9,897 nt of DNA from JBBIVB01 sp964567515 (GTDB lineage: Bacteria; Patescibacteriota; Patescibacteriia; Veblenbacterales; UBA10138), in contig CAZMMW010000031.1 in the NCBI GenBank assembly GCA_964567515.1, positions 1 through 9,897 on the forward strand. The letters are read 5' to 3'. The notes beneath the pieces are model-generated. The model was not told the DNA's origin. It did no database searches and saw only the letters and a program-made list of their open reading frames with translations. Positions 1 through 7,136 of the stretch are shown one piece after another. Position 1 is the stretch's first letter. Each line of letters begins with the position of its first letter. Position numbers and translations under genes: made by a program.

Positions 1-191
1 CGCCAAAATGTTTTAATTCTTCGCACTAAATCTTTGGACCTTCCAATATAAACGATATCTGTTCTACCCCTTAATCTTGGAAACTTTTTTTCAAGAAAAA
101 TTGTATAAACTCCCCGTACTCGCCGAATTTCTTTAATAATTTGTTCTGCATCTAACTTTTTTGGTTTAGGTAAAAGAGGGTATATATCCAT
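1..191 (-). CDS. GIY-YIG nuclease-family protein, N-terminal part (cut by window edge)
   Basis: Reading down from an ATG at 191, the frame stays open for 63 codons to the window edge, so the C-terminus is missing. The visible residues carry the two hallmarks of the GIY-YIG fold: GVY at about residues 27-29 and VYIGRSKDLVRRI at about 47-59. The arginines after YIG are in the place of the family's conserved catalytic arginine. GIY-YIG domains occur in UvrC, in homing endonucleases and in small stand-alone UPF0213-type proteins. The leader of about 25 residues before GVY, and the 16 residues between GVY and the YIG strand, do not let me choose a subfamily. The gene starts 21 bases after the 141-residue gene, so it is probably last or near-last in the lysS transcript. 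A TATAAT at 205-210 lies in that gap, but I see no convincing -35 box. No strong Shine-Dalgarno sequence is visible. Confidence 0.72.
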   Translation of the reverse strand, partial: MDIYPLLPKPKKLDAEQIIKEIRRVRGVYTIFLEKKFPRLRGRTDIVYIGRSKDLVRRIKTFW

Positions 192-212
192 AAGTTATTA
201 ATTGATTATAAA

Positions 213-638
213 TTATTTTTCCGCCAAGTTAGAGCCATGTGATTGACAAAAATCCAAATATTCCTTAACGCCGGAAATTTTATTAATATTTTCCACTTTT
301 TTGTCAATTAATTCTAAATTAATTTTTTGTATTGCTTGAGTAACACTACTTACCAATTCTGAGTGACTTAACTTAGTTGTTATATAAGCTGCAAGCATAG
401 TATCCTCACCTAATTTAACAATATAGGCACGCTTTATTGATGATATGTTATTTTTAATATATTCACTGAGACCGCTCCACGCTTGACTTGCTATTTCGTA
501 ATCATCGTGAGCGTTTAATTCATCAAAATCAATTCCAAACGATTGTTTTCGATTACCAAATGAACAAAAATGTGCGGGCATTTGGCGTTTAGAAGAAAAT
601 ACCAAATTGACCACACTATTAATGATATCTTGGCTCAT
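213..638 (-). CDS. Hypothetical protein, 141 residues, unrecognised
   Basis: I do not recognise this protein. It has 141 residues, no signal peptide and no membrane segment. It looks like a small soluble alpha/beta protein: strand-like stretches near residues 31-38 (KQSFGIDF) and 70-87 (around AYIVKL and MLAAYITTKL), and helices near 50-64, 92-112 and 122-131. Two cysteines (25 and 131) are far apart and form no metal-binding motif. The ATG at 638 is one base past the lysS stop, so the gene is almost certainly translated from the lysS mRNA. A purine-rich GAGAAG lies about 9 bases before the start, inside the end of lysS. Junction spacing and an uninterrupted frame argue for a real gene. The link to LysRS may be positional only. 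Confidence 0.65.
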   Translation of the reverse strand: MSQDIINSVVNLVFSSKRQMPAHFCSFGNRKQSFGIDFDELNAHDDYEIASQAWSGLSEYIKNNISSIKRAYIVKLGEDTMLAAYITTKLSHSELVSSVTQAIQKINLELIDKKVENINKISGVKEYLDFCQSHGSNLAEK

Positions 639-639
639 A

Positions 640-2124
640 CTATTTGCTTCTCATTGGTGGGAATAAAACAGCTTCCCGCACGGGTTTGTCCATAATAAAG
701 GCGAACAATCTTTCGCTAAAGCCAAAGCCGGCGGCGGGGGGCATACCGTATTCCAATGCAGTGACAAAGTCTTCGTCTAACATTTGTGCTTCATTATCCC
801 CCGCTTCTCGCAGTTTAACCTGCTCTTCAAAACGCGCGCGTTGATCAGCCGGATCGTTAAGTTCACTAAAACCATTGCCTAGCTCCGAACCTGCCACAAT
901 GATTTGCATTCTTTGCACACGTTCGGGGTTTTTTGGATCACGCTTAGCTAAAGGCGAAACTTCTACCGGATGATTTATTAAAAACAACGGGCCTTGAACT
1001 TTTGGTCGCACTAATTTTTTCCAGAATAAATCTATCAAGCGACCCGCTCCCATAGATTCCTCGTAGCGGACTTTATTCTTTTCCAATAATTTACGAAGTT
1101 CTTTAATATCCGTTTGCTCGGCCAAATTAACTCCGGAAATTTCTTTAATTAATTCAAAATAATCGTGACGCGGCCAATTACCGCTCCAATCTACAATTTT
1201 ACCATCATAAGTAGTTTTAAGCTCGCCAGCCACAACTCTAACGATTGCCTGATACATTTTCTGCGTAAAATCCATTAGCTTATTATAATCTGCATAGGCC
1301 CAATAAAATTCGCACATATCATAGTCTTGTAAGTGTTCGGTATCTATACCTTCGTTGCGGAAAACTTTGCCGATTTCAAAAACCTTTTCAAACCCGCCGA
1401 CTAACAATCGTTTTAAAGGCAGTTCTAAAGAAATACGCAAATAAAAATCCTGATCCAGTTTATCATGATGCGTAATAAATGGATTGGCATCAGCGCCGCC
1501 AGCCACAGTCTCCAAAGCCGGCGTATCTACTTCCATAAATCCGGCTTTAGTTAAAAATTCACGCACGCTCTGCCAAAATAAAGATTTCTTAACAAATAGT
1601 TCACGAGTTTCTGAACTGGCTATTAAATCCAAATAACGCTGGCGTAATCTAGTTTCAACATCTTTTAACCCGTGATATTTTTCCGGCAAGGGATGTAAAG
1701 CTTTGGCGAGTAATTTCACTTCGGAACATAACAAGGTAACTTCTCCTCTTTTGGTTTTTACTAAAATTCCTTGGATACCAATAATATCGCCAATATCCAA
1801 AAGGTTAGCGAGCTGCCAAACTCCTGTCTCACAGCTATTTTCTGTAAAAGCAATTTGCATTTTACCAGATTGATCTTGGATGTGAGCAAAAATTAATTTG
1901 CCGTGGGGACGTAAAGTCATCAAACGTCCAGCGGTTGATAACTTATCGCCTGTAATTTTTATATCATCTGTCAGCTCCGGTAATTTTCCGACCGAAGCTT
2001 TGGTTAATAAATCTGCCCCGCTATATTCTTTATTAAAAACAGCCGGATAGCTAGGGCCTAGTTTTTTAGCCTGGGCAAACTTATCCTGTCGGCTTTTAAT
2101 TTCTTCTTGTTCTCTTAAACCCAT
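640..2124 (-). CDS. lysS: Lysyl-tRNA synthetase, class II
   Basis: Charges tRNA-Lys with lysine in the cytoplasm, using ATP. The 494 residues match the usual bacterial class II length (about 490-505). An N-terminal OB-fold anticodon-binding domain covers roughly residues 55-140. The catalytic domain has motif 1 around GFMEVDTPALE (195-205), motif 2 from VFEIGKVFRNEG (248-259) to CEFYWAYADY (271-280), the FLINHPVEVSPLAKR block (381-395), GSELGNGFSELNDP (412-425) and motif 3 at 466-494. The class-defining arginine of motif 3 is kept, but the usual GxGxGxDR reads GFGFSER, with Ser for Gly and Glu for Asp. The ATG at 2124 sits about 11 bases past a good -10 box, which implies a very short 5' leader; only GAG precedes it as a possible Shine-Dalgarno. 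It heads a short transcript with the 141-residue gene and the GIY-YIG gene. Confidence 0.97.
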   Translation of the reverse strand: MGLREQEEIKSRQDKFAQAKKLGPSYPAVFNKEYSGADLLTKASVGKLPELTDDIKITGDKLSTAGRLMTLRPHGKLIFAHIQDQSGKMQIAFTENSCETGVWQLANLLDIGDIIGIQGILVKTKRGEVTLLCSEVKLLAKALHPLPEKYHGLKDVETRLRQRYLDLIASSETRELFVKKSLFWQSVREFLTKAGFMEVDTPALETVAGGADANPFITHHDKLDQDFYLRISLELPLKRLLVGGFEKVFEIGKVFRNEGIDTEHLQDYDMCEFYWAYADYNKLMDFTQKMYQAIVRVVAGELKTTYDGKIVDWSGNWPRHDYFELIKEISGVNLAEQTDIKELRKLLEKNKVRYEESMGAGRLIDLFWKKLVRPKVQGPLFLINHPVEVSPLAKRDPKNPERVQRMQIIVAGSELGNGFSELNDPADQRARFEEQVKLREAGDNEAQMLDEDFVTALEYGMPPAAGFGFSERLFAFIMDKPVREAVLFPPMRSK

Positions 2125-2134
2125 ACTACTCTAT

Positions 2135-2163
2135 ATTTTATTAAATTATGGGTAAAATGACAA
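2135..2163 (-). promoter_or_regulatory. Probable lysS promoter with near-leaderless start
   Basis: On the minus strand the -35 box TTGTCA (2158-2163, 5 of 6 to consensus) and the -10 box TAAAAT (2135-2140, 5 of 6) are separated by exactly 17 bases. The expected start site, about 7 bases past the -10, falls near 2127-2129, only 3-6 bases before the lysS ATG at 2124. The boxes are read directly; activity is inferred. It lies just after the greA terminator and the repeat at 2177-2242, as expected for a new transcription unit. Confidence 0.62.
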
Positions 2164-2176
2164 TAAGAGTCTTTGC

Positions 2177-2242
2177 CATTCCCGCACAAGCGGGAATCTA
2201 GGACAGTAAAATGATTCTGGGCTCCCGATCGGATCGGGAATG
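2177..2242. repeat. REP/MITE-like double-hairpin repeat element
   Basis: A 66-base element bounded by CATTCCCG (2177-2184) and its inverted copy CGGGAATG (2235-2242). Each end is itself a hairpin: ATTCCCGC/GCGGGAAT with a 4-base loop (2178-2197), and TCCCGAT/ATCGGGA with a 3-base loop (2223-2239). The inner flanks, AATCTAG on one side and ATTCTGGG on the other, also partly mirror each other. This end sequence resembles the dispersed palindromic repeats of many bacterial genomes that begin CATTCCCGC and carry GCGGGAATC. It encodes nothing. I see one copy in this window, so the repeat status rests on similarity to that pattern and on the symmetry. Confidence 0.6.
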
Positions 2243-2267
2243 ATAATTAGGGAATAAAAACAAACTA

Positions 2268-2294
2268 AAAACCCGAGATAATTTCCCGGGCTTT
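2268..2294 (-). terminator. Intrinsic terminator of greA
   Basis: In the minus-strand transcript, AAAGCCCGGGA (2294-2284) pairs with TCTCGGGTTTT (2278-2268) over 11 bp, including two G-U pairs, around a 5-base loop. The T-run continues to 2267, and further T-rich sequence follows. It begins 4 bases after the greA stop codon. The two wobbles would be A-C mismatches in plus-strand RNA, so it is directional and ends the minus-strand transcript coming from greA. Confidence 0.88.
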
Positions 2295-2298
2295 AAAA

Positions 2299-2766
2299 TT
2301 ACTTAATCTCAATGATTTTATATTTCACTAAACCTTTAGGTACTTGAATCTCCACCCTCTCCCCTGCTTTACGGCCAATAAAGGCCTGCCCCAAAGGTGA
2401 CTCGTTGGAAATTATGCCATCAGCAGGATTGGCTTCGCTGGATCCGACAATAGTAAAGACTTGCTCTTTTTTCTTACTCTCCTCCAACACTGTAACTTGT
2501 GAGCCAACTTTAATATGACCATCAGTTTCCGAACTACCAATGAGTTCAGCATTTTTTAAAATATTTTCAATATCTATAATACGACCCTCATTAAAGGCCT
2601 GGGTGTTTTTGGCTTCCGCATATTCAGCATTCTCAGATAAATCTCCAAGTTCTTTGGCGTCTTGAATACGATTGGCTATCTCTTTACGCGCTTGTTTTAA
2701 TTGAGCTAATTCTTGTTTAAGCTTAGCCAGACCTTCAGCTGTAACATAGGCTTGATTTTGTGACAT
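2299..2766 (-). CDS. greA: Transcription elongation factor GreA
   Basis: GreA enters the secondary channel of RNA polymerase and triggers cleavage of backtracked RNA. The 155 residues match the family (about 158 in E. coli). The N-terminal coiled-coil hairpin (residues about 8-75) carries the tip motif GDLSENAEY (41-49), whose acidic residues Asp42 and Glu45 correspond to the pair that holds the catalytic magnesium. The C-terminal FKBP-like domain (about 82-155) shows the typical ISNESPLGQAFIGRKAGE (119-136). The ATG at 2766 gives a standard N-terminus (MSQNQAYVTAEGLAKL). It follows mrdA by 101 bases, and that gap contains promoter-like boxes, so greA may be transcribed both from its own promoter and by read-through from the mre cluster. 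A strong terminator follows. No clear Shine-Dalgarno is seen near the start; the nearest G-rich stretch is about 25 bases upstream. Confidence 0.97.
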   Translation of the reverse strand: MSQNQAYVTAEGLAKLKQELAQLKQARKEIANRIQDAKELGDLSENAEYAEAKNTQAFNEGRIIDIENILKNAELIGSSETDGHIKVGSQVTVLEESKKKEQVFTIVGSSEANPADGIISNESPLGQAFIGRKAGERVEIQVPKGLVKYKIIEIK

Positions 2767-2802
2767 AAATAATCTATTAACTTTAATAAAATTTCCCCAA
2801 TT

Positions 2803-2845
2803 AGAGTATAAATAAAAGGCTACTCTTAATAAATTTAATTGTCAA
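2803..2845 (-). promoter_or_regulatory. Candidate greA promoter region with imperfect inverted repeat
   Basis: The mrdA-greA gap contains a perfect minus-strand -35 box TTGACA (2840-2845) and a good -10 box TATACT (2805-2810), but they are 29 bases apart and cannot form one standard promoter. At 17 bases from TTGACA the -10 is poor (TAGCCT). TATACT at 17 bases has only TTTATT as -35. The minus-strand sequence ATTAAGAGTA ... TACTCTAAT forms an imperfect inverted repeat around and including the TATACT box. A greA promoter here is plausible, but which boxes are used is unclear. Confidence 0.4.
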
Positions 2846-2867
2846 GGTCTTTAATTTTAGTTATTTA

Positions 2868-4778
2868 CTACCATCGATTTTGGGCATACCAGGCAAAAAT
2901 CTCTTTGGCTACTGGCACCGCCACGGTGCCACTATCCCCTCCATCTTCTATTAATACCACCACAACTATGGTCGGATCATTATATGGCCCAAAACCAACA
3001 AACCAAGAGTGTGGTTTGCTGGTAGATGTTTGAGCAGTACCGGTTTTGCCAGCCACAGCTATGGGTAAATCTCCTAATGATCTAGCGCTGCCAGAGGTAA
3101 CTGTTTGTCTCATGGCTTTAACTACTATAGCCAAGTTTTCTTCGTTGACTGGAACGGTCCTGATAATTTCTGGTTCAATGATTTTTGTCTGCCCGTCATC
3201 ATCTACAATCGCTTTCGCTAAGTGTGGTTTAAAAATCAAACCGCCATTAACTAAGGCGCTATAAATTATTCCTAACTGCAAAGGTGTGGTTAAAAAATTT
3301 CCCTGCCCAATGGATAAATTATACGTATCTCCCAAATACCAGCGTTCGCCTAAGACCCTCTCTTTCCAATCTTTATTAGGCACTAAACCTTTGGCCTCAC
3401 CTGCTAAATCAATGCCAGTAGTAGCGCCAAAATTAAAGGCTTCTAAATATCGAGTAATTTTAGCTACACCTAAACCCGATTTATCTTCATAACCACCACC
3501 TACTATATAGAAAAAGGTATTAACTGATTCAGCTATAGCTTTATAAACATCTGTTAAACCATGGCCGCCAGCTTTCCAATCAGCAAAAAAACGATTACCT
3601 GCCCAAATACCGCCTGTAGACAATACGGTTGTTTTGGTAGTAATAATGCCTTCATTGAGAGCGGCGACTGCTAAAACTGGTTTTATAGTGGAACCGGAAG
3701 GATATTCGCCACTAATCACCCTATCAAATAATGGTTTAGTAGCATCAGTTAATAGTTGGCTTACTTCTTCGGAATGTCCCGGAGAAAAAACTTGCGGTTT
3801 AAAAAATGGCATGGAAACCAAAGACAATACTTCACCAGTCTTAGGATTTAAAATCAAAACAGCTCCCTTCTTTTTTCCATAATTACGTATTTGTTGTTCT
3901 AATGCCTGTGCCGCTTTAACTTGTAAATCACTATCAATAGCCAAAACTAATTTGTTACCCTCTTGAGGATCAATTTGAGCAAAAACTTTTCTGGGTTTAC
4001 CTAAATTATCAACTTCAATTTCGCGTTTACCAACCTTCCCTCTTAATTCCTCTTCATACCAGGCTTCTAAACCAAGCCGGCCTACATAATCAGTTAATAA
4101 ATAATTGCCTTTTGCTTGTTGATACTCAGGCAAAGTTAAAGGACCCATATAACCTAACAAATGACTAGTATAGGAACCTAATAAATAGTTACGGCGAGTC
4201 GATATAACTACATTTACTCCAGGCAAGACAATTTGTTGACTAATTAATTGCAAGGCCAAATCGTGTGAAATATCTTCTGCTAACACCACCGGTTGATAAG
4301 ACGACCAATTGACCTTCTCATTTATTGGTTGTTTAATGAATGCCGACAAAATATTAGTTAATTTTGCCTCTTGTTGCAACCTACTCGTATGATCTTTCGG
4401 CCAATCTGCCGGCGTCATAGTAACTATATACTGTGGTACATTTTCGACTAAATTTTTATTATTACGATCAGTAATAACGCCCCGCTGAGCAGGTAATAGC
4501 TCCAACCTAATTCTATTCCCTTCAGCAATAGAACGATATTGTTCACCTTTTACTAATTGTAACCACAATACCCTGGTATATAATACAACGCAAAGGGTAA
4601 CTACTGCCCACAAAAAAATGACCGACACCCGCGGTTCGATTACCCGCCGTATACTACCTAACTCTTTGGGTGGAATACCAGTACCTTCATATAATCTATC
4701 CGAAAAACCAGGCAAAGCCCGATCACCAATATCACCGCCCTCTACTTGAATAGTAAATGGATTTTTATCTCGCCACAT
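2868..4778 (-). CDS. mrdA: Penicillin-binding protein 2, class B transpeptidase
   Basis: Cross-links peptidoglycan stem peptides outside the membrane during lateral wall growth, as part of the elongasome. The 636 residues match PBP2 length. The order is: a cytoplasmic tail of about 50 residues, one membrane anchor at about 52-76, the dimerisation/pedestal region (about 85-270) with AQRGVITDRN (97-106), and the transpeptidase domain (about 300-636). All three catalytic motifs are intact: SxxK with Ser363 and Lys366 in GSTIKP, SxN at 418-420 (SVN), and KTG at 578-580 in AGKTGTAQ. The ATG at 4778 overlaps the last 14 bases of mreD in another frame, pointing to translational coupling; there is no clear Shine-Dalgarno. 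The neighbouring mreBCD genes favour PBP2 over the division transpeptidase FtsI. The usual partner gene rodA does not follow; greA does. Confidence 0.94.
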   Translation of the reverse strand: MWRDKNPFTIQVEGGDIGDRALPGFSDRLYEGTGIPPKELGSIRRVIEPRVSVIFLWAVVTLCVVLYTRVLWLQLVKGEQYRSIAEGNRIRLELLPAQRGVITDRNNKNLVENVPQYIVTMTPADWPKDHTSRLQQEAKLTNILSAFIKQPINEKVNWSSYQPVVLAEDISHDLALQLISQQIVLPGVNVVISTRRNYLLGSYTSHLLGYMGPLTLPEYQQAKGNYLLTDYVGRLGLEAWYEEELRGKVGKREIEVDNLGKPRKVFAQIDPQEGNKLVLAIDSDLQVKAAQALEQQIRNYGKKKGAVLILNPKTGEVLSLVSMPFFKPQVFSPGHSEEVSQLLTDATKPLFDRVISGEYPSGSTIKPVLAVAALNEGIITTKTTVLSTGGIWAGNRFFADWKAGGHGLTDVYKAIAESVNTFFYIVGGGYEDKSGLGVAKITRYLEAFNFGATTGIDLAGEAKGLVPNKDWKERVLGERWYLGDTYNLSIGQGNFLTTPLQLGIIYSALVNGGLIFKPHLAKAIVDDDGQTKIIEPEIIRTVPVNEENLAIVVKAMRQTVTSGSARSLGDLPIAVAGKTGTAQTSTSKPHSWFVGFGPYNDPTIVVVVLIEDGGDSGTVAVPVAKEIFAWYAQNRW

Positions 4779-5277
4779 TCATTTTATTATATGAAAACTT
4801 ATTGACTAACCAATAACCTAAACCAAAAATCATTAGGGCAATAAAATAAGTCATTACAAAATTTAAAAAATAAGACAATAAATAAAACCATTGGGGATGC
4901 ATGATTTGATCACCTAACCAATACGGTCCCCAAGCCAAACACCAATGTAAAATAAAATAACTAGTTAGCCAAAAGCTCAAACCAAATAACTTAGCGCCAG
5001 CTGTGGACAAAGTTAAACGACCGGCCACCAACGACCACCATAGACAATGAACTAACAACACAGTCAATAAATTAATGGGTAAGGATATAGAATACATTAA
5101 ATCTACTATTAGAGCCTGACCATAAATTACTAACCAACCAACTTTTTTATCATATAAAAAATAAACTACCAAACCAAAACTTAAAGCGACCGCCACACTA
5201 AACGGTAATAAACCATCTACTAAACCCTGCGCAACCAAGGCTAAACCAGCGCTTAATAATGCCAAGAAAATTTTCAT
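4765..5277 (-). CDS. mreD: Rod-shape-determining protein MreD
   Basis: Small integral membrane protein of the elongasome, which links cytoplasmic MreB and periplasmic MreC to wall synthesis. The 170 residues are close to the family's usual 160-175. Sequence similarity in this family is low, so the call rests on length, hydrophobicity and position. Hydrophobic segments lie at about 3-21, 24-42, 46-62, 66-86, 97-115 and 129-157, giving five or six passes, with a short basic tail (NKFSYNKMNVAR). An aspartate inside a membrane segment (VDLMYSISLPINLL, 58-71) fits the conserved D...P region of MreD proteins. The ATG at 5277 directly abuts the mreC stop (TAAATG), and the end overlaps mrdA by 14 bases, so this lies within one operon. 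Confidence 0.88.
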   Translation of the reverse strand: MKIFLALLSAGLALVAQGLVDGLLPFSVAVALSFGLVVYFLYDKKVGWLVIYGQALIVDLMYSISLPINLLTVLLVHCLWWSLVAGRLTLSTAGAKLFGLSFWLTSYFILHWCLAWGPYWLGDQIMHPQWFYLLSYFLNFVMTYFIALMIFGLGYWLVNKFSYNKMNVAR

Positions 5278-6036
5278 TTATTTAATCACTACTTGTAAAA
5301 TACCAAGTTTACTTAAATTTACAGGGGAAATAACCAGCGCTTCCTGAAATAAATCACCCTCTTTTTTCTCCACTGCCGCTATAGTACCTAAAACAATACC
5401 TCGTGGTATTAATTCGTTTAAACCACTACTAATGACCAATTGGCCGATTTGAATATCCTCATCAGCGGGTAATAGTTTAATTTTAGTCGCTAAATTAAAT
5501 TCCCCCTCAGCTAAACCACGACTGGACTGATTGTTTAAAATTTCTACCGTAGAAGAAAATAAAGGCGAGTTAATCAAAATCATTTCTGCGCTAACCGTTT
5601 GTACTTTAATTACCAAACCAACCAGGGCGTTTGATGATAAAATTGGATCACCCAGCTGAATTTGACTAGTAGTACCTCTATTTAATAAAAACGTGGTACC
5701 TGTTTCATCTTGCCGTTTACCTATAATTTCTACACCCAGGGTGTTAAATTTTTGCTTAGGCAACAAAGATAATTCACGCCTTAATTGTTCATTTTCTAAA
5801 CGTAACGTTTCCAATTCCGCTCGATTAATTATATCTGTAGTTATATTAGCCTGCTGACTTCCATTTAATAAATTTTGTTTCCAAACCGAGCCTATTTGAT
5901 AACCATAGGAAATGGGTTGTGTAGTATAAAAACCAATTCGGCCTAGAGTATTCTGCCACCACGTACGCCAAACAACTAAACCGCCGATGATTGCTAACAA
6001 AGCGATGGCAAGGATTATATACTTACGACGCCACAT
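5278..6036 (-). CDS. mreC: Rod-shape-determining protein MreC
   Basis: Bitopic membrane protein whose extracytoplasmic part scaffolds the elongasome and activates PBP2. The 252 residues contain one N-terminal membrane anchor (about 6-26, after MWRRKY), a coiled coil around 64-92 (AELETLRLENEQLRREL at 73-89) and then the double beta-barrel domain. Family signatures are LLNRGTTSQIQLGDPIL (117-133), a surface-loop region around INSPLFSSTVEI (155-166), SRGLAEG (172-178), and GQLVISSGLNELIPRGI (198-214). It starts 7 bases after the mreB stop and ends flush against mreD. No Shine-Dalgarno is evident (AATAAG precedes the ATG), so translation may be coupled to mreB. Confidence 0.95.
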   Translation of the reverse strand: MWRRKYIILAIALLAIIGGLVVWRTWWQNTLGRIGFYTTQPISYGYQIGSVWKQNLLNGSQQANITTDIINRAELETLRLENEQLRRELSLLPKQKFNTLGVEIIGKRQDETGTTFLLNRGTTSQIQLGDPILSSNALVGLVIKVQTVSAEMILINSPLFSSTVEILNNQSSRGLAEGEFNLATKIKLLPADEDIQIGQLVISSGLNELIPRGIVLGTIAAVEKKEGDLFQEALVISPVNLSKLGILQVVIK

Positions 6037-6043
6037 AAAATAC

Positions 6044-7096
6044 TTATTTTATTTCTGTTGATTCTCGAGGTGGTAATAATAAATCTCTAGTATGTTCTAA
6101 ATCTTCTAAAATTATTCCCGCGCCCCTTACTACGCAGGTTAAAGGATCATCCGTTACTTGAACAGGAATAGATAACTCAGCGGCGACTAATTTATCTAAT
6201 CCTTTTAATAAAGAGCCACCCCCCACCATCACGATGCCACGCTGATAAATATCAGCTGCTAACTCTGGCGGTGTCTGTTCAATGGTGGCTCTAATATTTT
6301 CTATGATTAATTTAATGTTTTTAAGCAAAGCTTCTCTAATTTCTGCTTCACTAACCACCACTTCTCGCGGCAAACCAGTTACTAAATCTCGTCCACGCAC
6401 ATTCATATTTAATGGTTTGGCTTGCGGTAAAGCCGAACCTATTTTAATCTTTACTTCCTCGGCTGTTTTCTCACCTACTAATAAATTAAAATTATCACGT
6501 AAATAATGGGTGATATTTTCTGTTAATTCATCTCCTGCTAGACGTAAAGATTGCGAGGTAACCACGCCACCTAAAGAAATAACGGCAATCTCCGTGGTAC
6601 CGCCACCAATATCAACTAACATATTACCACTGGGATCTCTAACAGGTAGTCTGGCGCCCAAAGCCGCAGCCATTGGCTCTTCTACTAAAAGCACTTCTCT
6701 AGCGCCAGCTGACAAAGCTGCGTCTTCTACTGCTTTACGTTCTACTTCCGTCACATCTAAAGGAATACCAATAACTACTCTTGGCCGAGCGGCCAACCTA
6801 AACCCTTCTTTATGCACCCGGTCAATAAAATACTTAAGCATTTTTTCTGTCACCTCAAAATCGGAAATAACACCATCAACTAAAGGTCTGGTAGCAATAA
6901 TATGAGGGGGGGTTTTGCCAAGCATTTTTCTAGCTTCTTCACCTACTGCCAAGATCTGATCTGAACGCGTATTCACCGCCACAATAGATGGCTCATTAAT
7001 AATAATTCCCCTATCTTTAACATATACCAGTGTATTAGATGTACCAAGGTCCATACCCATATCACGACTAAAAGCGGCTAAAAACTTTTTGAACAT
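6044..7096 (-). CDS. mreB: Rod-shape-determining protein MreB (bacterial actin)
   Basis: Actin-fold ATPase that forms membrane-bound filaments and orients lateral wall synthesis. The 350 residues are the usual length. Phosphate 1 is MDLGTSNT (15-22), phosphate 2 is DIGGGTTEI (162-170), the catalytic-glutamate region is VEEPMAAALG (138-147), and the adenosine motif is VGGGSLLKGL (291-300). The N-terminus MFKKFLAAF is amphipathic, like the membrane-binding helix of Gram-negative MreB. The conserved VTEVERKAV (115-123) is also present. The ATG at 7096 keeps that helix; a later methionine (residue 13 or 15) would lose it. An AGG lies 4 bases before the start. It follows proS by 40 bases with no terminator seen, so it is probably read from the proS transcript. 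Confidence 0.97.
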   Translation of the reverse strand: MFKKFLAAFSRDMGMDLGTSNTLVYVKDRGIIINEPSIVAVNTRSDQILAVGEEARKMLGKTPPHIIATRPLVDGVISDFEVTEKMLKYFIDRVHKEGFRLAARPRVVIGIPLDVTEVERKAVEDAALSAGAREVLLVEEPMAAALGARLPVRDPSGNMLVDIGGGTTEIAVISLGGVVTSQSLRLAGDELTENITHYLRDNFNLLVGEKTAEEVKIKIGSALPQAKPLNMNVRGRDLVTGLPREVVVSEAEIREALLKNIKLIIENIRATIEQTPPELAADIYQRGIVMVGGGSLLKGLDKLVAAELSIPVQVTDDPLTCVVRGAGIILEDLEHTRDLLLPPRESTEIK

Positions 7097-7136
7097 ACGC
7101 CTAAAGTTTAACTCTTTTTAACTTTTTGTCTAGGGC

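Noticed and set aside
6282..6905. Plus-strand open frames opposite mreB, and similar ones opposite lysS, mrdA and proS
   Set aside because: They lie wholly inside strongly supported minus-strand genes, have low-complexity Ser/Thr/Pro-rich translations and no family match.
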